Below, in pieces: positions 49,735-58,369 of a stretch of DNA of 64,000 bases (positions are counted from its first letter, which is position 1; each line of letters opens with the position of its first letter). Origin of the DNA: Bolinopsis microptera (taxonomy: Eukaryota > Ctenophora > Tentaculata > Lobata > Bolinopsidae); NCBI RefSeq assembly GCF_026151205.1, contig NC_087077.1, positions 2,604,001-2,668,000 of the forward strand, read 5' to 3'. The position numbers and the translations under genes are program-made. The notes under the pieces are model-generated. The model ran no database searches, was not told the DNA's origin, and saw only the letters and a program-made list of their open reading frames with translations.

Positions 49735-52700
49735 ATGGTAGCAGGTACTCAAAGTAACGACACGGTGGTAAAGGACATTATCAGTGTTATCCAGGCATCT
49801 GATCTGGGATGGACTCTCAAGAGAGCTGTTCAGGATGAACTCAGCAAATCTTTTGTAAATGTCAAAGATATAAAACGCCTGGTGCCTGTAAGTTTATTTA
49901 CATATTTTTGATTATGAAAAATCAGATTTTCTAAAAGAAATTTATCACAGTAGGTATGAATTTTATGGATCACACATTATTCATTCTCACTAAAATTATG
50001 TCGAACAAAAGGTTCTATTAATTTCTGCATAAATTATGAAAATACTTATCATTGAAGGATTCTATAACAGCGTGTTTCATCCAGGTGTTTATGAAGGAGT
50101 CAGGATGGGACATCAAAGTGCGCAACATAGTGTTCATGTACCTGATGACTCACATTCCTGCACCTCACCCTATCACACCTCCTGAAACCCTTAAGGAACC
50201 CATGTCCTTCATCAGAAACGCCCAGGTTAACAATAACAGCTAATTTCAATTACTTTTGTTGTGGTAAACTGATTGAGTGAGTAGATTAGTCAATACACGA
50301 CAATATTTACTTATTTAAATAATAGATTCTAAGAAGAACAAAACCAGTTGAAATATACATCAGTACCTCTAGGCACGCTGGGAGAAACGAATCCTGAAGA
50401 GCATCAACACCATGTGCACAGAGAAGAACATCCCGCTAGCGCGCATGCGCACAATCCGCGAACAAGCCGACTTTACCCAGAAGTGGAAGGACATGACGTT
50501 CAGTGATGAGAATATGGGGGATATCAGACCTGTTTATGCTCCTAAAGACTTCATGGAGGTCCTGACGTCACTGTCTTCTCCTAATTATACTGCTAAGATA
50601 TACGATTACTCTGATGTCAATGAGAGGTCAGGGACATCGGTGTGGGGTCTGATCCAGGTTAGTTAGAAGAAGTATGTTGAAGCTGAAATTATTATATTAT
50701 TATTTTGAAAGATACCTTCTTTTGGTTCACAATTTATGTAAACGTTTTGAGGGTGTATGTCAGAACAATTTACGATTGTTCATTGTTCAAACCATTTTCC
50801 AACAACATTCTAGGAATTTGTAATAAATTACCTAACTGTGTCAGGTGAGGTTACATCTGAACACAACCCAGCAACTGAGAGTGCTCTTCAGCAACCTGTC
50901 CACTCATCACTTCCAGACTGGAGCTGATGATATTGAGGGTCCTAACCCGGAGTGGCAGCGGCTCGGTGTCAAGGTATCACATTACATGATACATGATATT
51001 TTGTTGATTGAAAAAATGCAATTTTTATCACAGAAACATTAAATATCTGATTAGAAAAATGTGACCAGTGACCAATCAGTCAGGTCGGCGAGAGTGATAA
51101 AGTCGCCATCAAGGTACTAGAAGCTGTTTATCCGGACAAAACTTTGATGCAATGAAAATTTTGAAAATGTCCTACCGGTAGGACATTTTCAAATGTCAGC
51201 TTTCCTCGGCCCAAATTTCACTTTTTTACTGAATTTTTCTTGAATGACAATCTAGCAAGGTCACTGAGGATGGCACAAGACACGATTGTGGTACTGAAAA
51301 TTAACACGTTCAGAGAACACGTGCTCTACACGTGCTCTATCCCAGGCAGTGCAGCTAGGATACACCCCAACAGCTCAGAGGTACCTACAACAAGGGTGTT
51401 ACCCCACTCAGCGAGGTGATATCTGGTTACTGGCTCTCGGTGTGAACCTATCTCCTCTGTCTTACCAGTACTACAACCAACTCAGGGCCAGCGTATTCAA
51501 GTTAGTTTTATAGCTATTTATAAGTTTTATAGTTATTTATAAGTTTTATAGCTATTTATAAGTTTTATAGTTATTTATAATGGTTTTGTAGTAATTCTTA
51601 TAACAACCAATATCCAACAGTTAATGAAATTTTGATTATGAACTTTCGATGGTTTTGTTTCTCTGATAATATATGATGGATCGTCTTCTTTATGTCGAGG
51701 TCGATATCTATTTAGTATTTATCTAATTAGTCTAATTAGTATTTATCTAATTAGTCTAATTAGTATTTACCATCCGTAGGTATGAACTTCTAGTGGACAG
51801 ACTCTTCCTGCAAGACGTGCGTCTAACAGCTGGTAACCACGAAGCTTACTTCGTATTTGAGGATCTAGTAGTTCAAATACTGCTATGTTTTAGCAGAGAT
51901 ACTCAGTTCTTAGATCACTTCAAGAGCACGTCTGCTAGTCCACCACATGCGTACACTAGGAATAACATGGGTGAGTGAATTGTTCTTGCTAAGCCTTCGG
52001 TAAGACGCACTTTATCCCTCAAGTTATAGGCATTTTTAGAATGCGACAATTATAAACACTTGTTTTCCATTGTGAGTTTAAATTTTGTTGAGAAGTCAAA
52101 TGGTGCATGAATTTGTTTAAATATTTCATACTGGAATACTGCATGTACTTTTACAGAATTTGTAAATCTAAATGCTGCATGTTTTGCATGTCGCATGACA
52201 TACCCCCTTTGCATGGTACCTTACCCCGGAACTCCCTGTACCGTGTCTAGGTGAAACAGATCAGACAGTGGTGTACCCTCCTAACGGCATCATTCCCTTC
52301 CACGGGTTCTCCCTCTTCATCGCTCCCATGTGCTTTATTTGGAGTGATCCTGTGATCTTGTATAACGTGTTTAAAGCGCTTTATACTAGGTTCTTCTTCA
52401 GACTTCACTCTCTGTCGAGCCATCCTCAAGGTGAGATTATTACAGTGGGGTTTTACAGATTTTTTCTTAATATACATTTTTAATTAAACAAGAATCAAGA
52501 TAAGTTCAAATGTTTAAGTCATCTTCGTAATCGAAAATACGCAGTTTACCGGTGCTTCATACAATTAGGGCCAGTTAGCTGTTGTAATTCTTCCACCATC
52601 TCGTCTCTCGATATATTATGTCTTTAGTAAGTGAGGGATTACATACATACATGCTACATACGTTTGTAAGTGAGAGATTACAGCTCACTAATCCCAGGTA

Positions 52701-53747
52701 TCCTATCTCTGTGCCAACAGTTTGAGACAATGTTACAGACCCACCAGCCCCAGCTGTTTTACCATCTCCGAGAAATGGGATCTCATCCTCTCAAACACGC
52801 TTTCAACTGGATCATGCACGCCTTCGCAGGTTAGGGATATTTCATTTTGTATTTGCCTTGTCACTCTTTCGATTCGCGGTCGCCTAAATATCTTGTGTCT
52901 GCAAACCATATGACATGGAAACGTTCAGTTCTTTGAATGACTGTCGGAACTACCTGTGACCTCGTGCTCTTCTGCAGTCAACAAATAAAGCTAATCTATC
53001 CCAGGTTATCTAGAGACGTGCTCTTCTGCAGTCAACAAATAAAGCTAATCTATCCCAGGTTACCTAGAGACGTCCCAACTCTTGTTACTCTGGGATCGTG
53101 TGATTGGTTACGGAACTTTAGAGATACTACCCGTGTTGGCTGTAGCTGTGTTCGCTTTCAGACGTAACAATCTCATGGAGGTAGGTGTTACTAGGTGTCA
53201 CTAGGTGTTACTAGGTGTTGTTAGGTGTTACTAACTGTTAGGCCAATACAAGACGTCCCAACTATTGTTACTCTGGGATCGTGTGATTGGTTACGGAACT
53301 TTAGAGATACTACCCGTGTTGGCTGTAGCTGTGTTTGCTTTCAGACGTAACAATCTCATGGAGGTAGGTGTTAGCAATAACCAGCAATGTTAAAGAGTTG
53401 TCCTGACTTAACAACCAAGTAACACGTTATGTTAAAACAGTATTAACAATGGTAGTTGCCCGAAACTCTCTTGTTTCTTAGGACAGTACGATGGTGAAGC
53501 TTGGTGACTGTTCACGTTGTGATACAATTTGAGATGCGATTGTAATTTGACTTCCACTATAGGAACCAATATGTAATATTTTCAAATTAAATTTACTCTA
53601 AGATCCAGAGGTAAGACTTTTGAGAACTTCTACACTCAGGTGACAACCCCCTCTGAAGCGGAGGCAGTTTTACAGGACGTGTCCAGTCTGAAAGTAATAC
53701 CTCTCCTACAATACTGTCTGTATGCTAGGATACTTCACCCTGTCTGA
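49735..53747 (+). CDS. TBC1D19: TBC1D19, TBC (Rab-GAP) domain protein
   Basis: Ten exons: 49735-49887, 50085-50225, 50373-50657, 50845-50973, 51346-51500, 51780-51970, 52251-52430, 52698-52829, 53059-53180, 53640-53747. Phases match; the product is 531 residues, close to the human 526. Diagnostic stretches are SWDIKVRN-like exon 2, ARWEKRILKSINTMCTEKN, RPVYAPKDFMEVL, YFVFEDLVVQILLCFSRDT, YPPNGIIPFHGFSLF, FFFRLHSLSSHP, FYHLREMGSHPLKHAF, LLLLWDRVIGYGTLEIL and LKVIPLLQYCL. TBC proteins usually stimulate Rab GTP hydrolysis. This subfamily diverges at the catalytic Arg and Gln fingers, so activity is uncertain. Intron edges carry several tandem repeats, and exon 9 is duplicated. Confidence 0.95.
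51161..51192. repeat. Perfect 32-bp palindrome
   Basis: TTGAAAATGTCCTACC is followed directly by its exact complement with no spacer, in TBC1D19 intron 4. Confidence 0.9.
51499..51578 (+). repeat. 19-bp tandem repeat, four copies, starting at a TBC1D19 splice donor
   Basis: Unit AAGTTTTATAGCTATTTAT. The first copy (with a 4-bp insertion) begins with the last two exon bases and the donor GTTAG of exon 5. Confidence 0.85.
51700..51769 (+). repeat. About 24-bp tandem repeat just before the exon 6 acceptor
   Basis: TAGTATTTATCTAATTAGTC-type units, about 2.5 copies, ending about 10 bp before the acceptor CCGTAG of TBC1D19 exon 6. Confidence 0.75.
52967..53074 (+). repeat. 54-bp tandem duplication of the TBC1D19 exon 9 acceptor region
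   Basis: Two copies of a unit with GTGCTCTTCTGCAGTCAAC and CTAATCTATCCCAGGTTA, differing at one base (TTATCTAG/TTACCTAG). Both contain the full 3' splice site plus the first exon codons. Using the upstream site would read into TAA after about 12 codons, so only the downstream site is productive. Confidence 0.9.
53178..53240 (+). repeat. 10-bp tandem repeat from a splice donor
   Basis: AGGTGTTACT units, about five imperfect copies, beginning at the exon 9 donor GAG|GTAGGTGTTACT. Confidence 0.8.
53253..53363 (+). other. TBC1D19: Duplicate of TBC1D19 exon 9
   Basis: Near-identical copy (about two differences) of exon 9 coding sequence, TSQLLLLWDRVIGY to RRNNLME, with the same donor GAG|GTAGG. 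The upstream acceptor was lost; a weak ACAAG would start it in phase 0. Length 111 nt, so inclusion after exon 9 keeps the frame and repeats 37 residues. Confidence 0.8.
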
Positions 53748-54810
53748 AGTTATTGTTGTAGTTACCATTGTTACGCGACACTTCTGAAGTACTAGTTATT
53801 GTCACGTGACACTTGTCAGATGTTAGGATCTTATGTCTCGTTACTCACGTTTAATTTAGGTTGACGTATACGCCACCGCCCTTAAAATTCAGAATCTTGT
53901 TGATTACCTTATGTACAGATAAAATGTTGATCAAATCAGAGAGTGATTTTGTCATTTAAAGAGGCCGAGTCAGAAACAGATGGCACCTTTTCGTTATAGT
54001 ACATACTTACTATTGTTTATGTCTTTGACTGAGTTAATATAGTCGATTTTTCTGAGAAAGATACAGTATGCAGTCTGATAGTATGATAGAGACCAATGTT
54101 TAATATTTATATTAGAATTAAAATAATAAAATAGGAGTTGTACAGATTGTTTATAGTTTAGGTGTGCATAGCATTTAATATCAAAAATTTTATATTTATA
54201 TTATGTTAAACTTTATACGCGTCAGATATGTAAATATGTAAATTGTAATTTATATTTATAATAGTGTAAGATAACAAACATTTGTTCCTATGTTGATAAT
54301 TGTTTGAATTGGTTCCATTTTCCTAATATCAATTTTGAAACACAAGGAAATATATTTTTTAGAAATACTAATATTTTTACCAGTCTCCACATGGTTAGTG
54401 CCGTTGATGACTTATAAAGTAGTGGTCTGAATCTTTGTGAGGATACACCCCAGTTCTGCTTCTGAGGCACTCTTAAAAATGAAATGGAAAAACAATACGG
54501 AACTTCCGACAGTAATTTGCTGTCAAGTGTCCTCACCTTGTGTGGACCCCGTATATAACGAAGCTGTAGACTTAACGACAAAATGTGACTTTAGTCAACC
54601 AATTTCTAAATGACACAACCTCTTCCGAGCGTAATTTCGACTAACATTTATTTAGGGTTACAGCAATATAATAGTCCGGCGATTAAAGTTTCATAAAATT
54701 CTAACACTTATAGAATCGTATCTTATAGAATCAGTCAAGGCGGTCAAGAGCTATTATCTATGCAACAATTCCCCAATATTAACCAGAATCTATGTCTGCT
54801 CTAGATAGCA
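53748..54810. other. Intergenic, no clear gene
   Basis: AT-rich 1.06 kb. A 97-codon antisense frame at 54288-54581 has a composition like a transposon remnant but no motif I can name. Confidence 0.4.
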
Positions 54811-56164
54811 ATGCAGTCAGCAGATTACTACTTCTCCCAGATTCAGGCCATACTGACCTACAATGGCAACGAGCTTGACATTCAGGTAAGTTATGAAAGC
54901 ATATTAATCGTTACATTACAGTTTTTAGTTCAATTGTTAGATTTCTAAACGATATTGTCCTTTGATTGTAAACGATTGTTAATGAACGCCATGTTCTACA
55001 AGTACATATATTATATTACCTATGATCTGAGAGCTGAGAACCCCCAGATTTCCCGCCCAATACCATGATTTCCCAGATTAACTATGGAATGCTGCTTCTG
55101 TCAACGATTTGTTGGTGTTTCACTGTGTTACGAGTCTTTAACACGATAAAGGACTTCTGCTGGTTTACTTTCTCTTGCCTCTACATCTTGTTCGGAGTTC
55201 AGATAGGTAAATCAATGTTCGATGATCTATCTAATACTTTTTGTAAATATTTTAGTTAACATTTAAACTAACAAATGAATTGAATTACTGTTTTTTCGTT
55301 CGTAACGGTAAAGATGATAACATATTTTGTCTCCTCTGATATTTAAAATTAAAATTACACCCAGCTTCTCTCTAAAGAAAGACTCACTAAGTTCTTAACG
55401 ATAAAGATGGTAACATTAACATTTTCCTCTCATATATCTAAAATTAAATTCCACCCCACCCCTCCAGGTGTGTGTATGTTTATCCACTGTATAGGGATAT
55501 CTGGGGTGTGGTGTGCTATGGTGGGGTTCGCTTACCGTATGTGGGTCCACTCCCCCGCTGATCCTGTGCTGACCAACAAACTGGTTGTGTTCGCTACTTT
55601 TGGGAGCTATCTGTGGGCTAACTTCCACTACTTCAGGTGAGAGGGTGTTCTAGGTGGTACTGCGAATGTATTATTGGTTCAATAATTCTTCTTGGAAACG
55701 ATTATAGTTCTTAGATGTGTCTTATCTAAAGATCTAAGAACTATATAATCGTTTCCATACACATTGTGTATGACCTGTATCTCTGTATGTGACTGTTAGA
55801 GGGAAACCACTAGTAACACAAGAAATGTTACTGAAGTTTACCGCCTTATCGGGTGTAGTAATCTTAGTTGTAATCTAATATATGCGATGACGTAAGCAGT
55901 ATCGTCCTGAAATTATTCCCAAACTCGAACTGCAGTACTAGTCTCCAGTTTCCATGTAGATTCTATGGAAACTGCAAACCATTTCCCCCCAAATCTGCCG
56001 TTTTCGTTTGGTTTGACTTGAAATTTTTCAGAGCGGAGGAAAGTTACATCACGTTCACCACTATTTGCCACATTTTAGCCACATGGCTAGGATATGAAGC
56101 CAACAACATCTGGATTAAGTCCCATCAGTCGAGAGAAGAAAAGCACCAGGCCAAAGCACGATGA
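54811..56164 (+). CDS. Small multi-pass membrane protein, possibly HRG1-like
   Basis: Four exons 54811-54885, 55077-55206, 55468-55636, 56032-56164 join in phase to 168 residues. About four hydrophobic segments: YGMLLLSTICWCFTVL, FTFSCLYILFGVQIG/VCMF, GVWCAMVGFAY, and KLVVFATFGSYLWANF, with ITFTTICHILATWLG as a further candidate. The C-terminus is charged (SREEKHQAKAR). Size, segment number and the ADP...FxxFxxxxWA...FRA pattern recall the heme transporter SLC48A1/HRG1, but the match is weak. The first exon may have an upstream partner, since AG precedes it. The gene structure is well supported by matching phases; the function is not. Confidence 0.6.
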
Positions 56165-56466
56165 GGTAGCTCTAGAAACTTACAATAACAAGGCTAATTG
56201 GCTTGATTAGGTAACTGACCACTGTTTAACGGACGTTATAGTAATAGGCAGAAAGAAAAAAGGGTTTTATTTGTAGGATTTTCAGAATTAGGTTTTCTCA
56301 AAGATTGTAGATTGATCGTTAAATTGAGTGTTTGTGAAGTTAAAAGTTTTAATCCGGCGAGCAGAAAAATGACCAATGATTGGTCAATTCAATGTTGATT
56401 TCAGTAACTTAGAATTGTCTCGATTTTATTCACCTTACTTGATACTCATTATTATTGCCATATTAA

Positions 56467-57872
56467 GGGGAGATACACCAAAAACGTTTTTGCTCCGAAC
56501 ATCGATTTTATTTTATATTATGGTTAAATAGACAAAAAGAATAAGATTGCACACCTTCAAAATTTTCTAAAAATATTCCCTCATCGAGAAAAAAAATATT
56601 TTTCTTTTTCGAAAATTTTTAAAATTTGGAGAAGTCTGTCACTGTAATACCGATAGTTCGGCCAATTTAAAAGTGTTTTGGCTGATTTTGTTACTGAACA
56701 TTACTTACACTCTGTACAAGACAACCCTATAAAGGATTATATAATTGAACAATAAATGACCAAGTTACAGACCGAACAAGGTGGAAAAAGAAAAATTGGG
56801 ATTTTTGCCTACCACCAAAGTTGTACATTTTACCACTCGCCCAGGTCATCAGATATCGCTTCAAAAATTCTTGTGAGTGTAGTTGATGATCATGGAAAGC
56901 TTTTTGGAACAGGATTTCTCTCAATTTTGAGTTTTAAGCTATGAAATGTGGCCTCAAACGACTTAGTAAAATTCATCGTAAAAAGGGCCAAAAATGGCAG
57001 AATTAAGGCTTAAAATGCTTATTACTCAAAAAGTATCATTTTTTTGATATAATTTTTACAGAATCGTAATCAGCTTGATCAGACGAATCTTTAGTACCAA
57101 ATAGGTGATTTAGAAGACAAATTGTCTTAAATAATTTTCTAGCTCGAACACAAGGGTCCCCCCTTGTATAAATTTTGTACAAATTGTACACATTTTTTTA
57201 CAAATTTTGTGTCTTTAACTATTATAAATTTGGTACTAAAAGATTCGTCTTACCAAGCTGATTACGATTCTGTAAAAATTATTTCAAAAAAACTGATACT
57301 TTTTGAGTAATAAGCATTTTAAGCCTTAAATCTGCCATGTTTGGCCCTTTTTTACGATGAATTTTACTAAGTCGTTTAGGCCACATTTCATAGCTTAAAA
57401 CTCAAAATTGAGAGAAATCCTGTTCCAAAAAGCTTTCCATGATCATCAACTACACTCACAAGAATTTTTGAAGCGATATCTGATGACCTGGGCGAGTGGT
57501 AAAATGTACAACTTTGGTGGTAGCCGGTAGGCAAAAATCCCAATTTTTCTTTTTCCACTTTGTTCGGTCTGTAACTTGGTCATTTATTGTTCAATTATAT
57601 AATCCTTTATAGGGTTGTCTTGTACGGAGTGTAAGTAATGTTCAGTAACAAAATCAGCCAAAACACTTTTAAAATGGCCGAACTATCGGTATTACAGTGA
57701 CAGACTTCTCCAAATTTTAAAAATTTTCGAAAAAGAAAAATATATTTTTTCTCGATGAGGGAATATTTTTAGAAAATTTTGAAGGTGTGCAATCTTATTC
57801 TTTTTGTCTATTTAACCATGATATAAAATAAAATCGATGTTCGGATTAAAAACGTTTTTGGTGTATCTCCCC
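56467..57872. mobile_element. 1.4 kb foldback element with TTAA flanks
   Basis: A left arm of about 640 bp (56467-57105) and a right arm (57225-57872) are near-perfect reverse complements around a loop of about 120 bp. Ends are GGGGAGATACACCAAAAACG and its inverse. TTAA occurs directly outside both ends (56463-56466, 57873-57876), the piggyBac-type target. No transposase; the two small open frames within are mirror images of the same arm. Confidence 0.9.
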
Positions 57873-57876
57873 TTAA

Positions 57877-58369
57877 TGCAATATTTTTTATACCTTTTAG
57901 TAACTAAGTAATGAAATATTTTTAAACGGGTTTCTTCAAATTTATTTTTGAGAGAACATAAATTTTAAAACTGAATTTTCAATCATGTTAGATTATGCTA
58001 CGCAGTATGAAAATATATAATTTGCAAACTTAAAAACTGATTTAATTTTTATCATAAATTATATATTATTGCATTTCACAATGTTTTTTCATTTGTTTGG
58101 GTAAATTCAATTTTTGAATAACTGACTTTATATTAAAAATAATCTGATATTAGGTAGGAAAACATTTCTCATTTCCACATTTTAAGTTTCCAAACAATAT
58201 GATGTCGAAAATATCGCTTTCATTTCACGGTGATTTATCCCAAATTAATTATACAAATCGAACTGAAAGAATGATCTCGAACAGTTACACAACTAGTACA
58301 AAACTAATTAAGTAATTAATTAATTTACTAATTAACTAATTATCACACAAGAAACTAGGTCATAAAATC
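57877..58369. other. AT-rich spacer upstream of sideroflexin
   Basis: Strongly AT-rich, with TTAATTAA-type runs. It probably includes the sideroflexin promoter and 5' end, but no defined element is seen. Confidence 0.4.

Noticed and set aside
56727-56944. Two opposed frames in the foldback element
   Set aside because: Chance frames on the two strands of one foldback arm, no recognisable motif.
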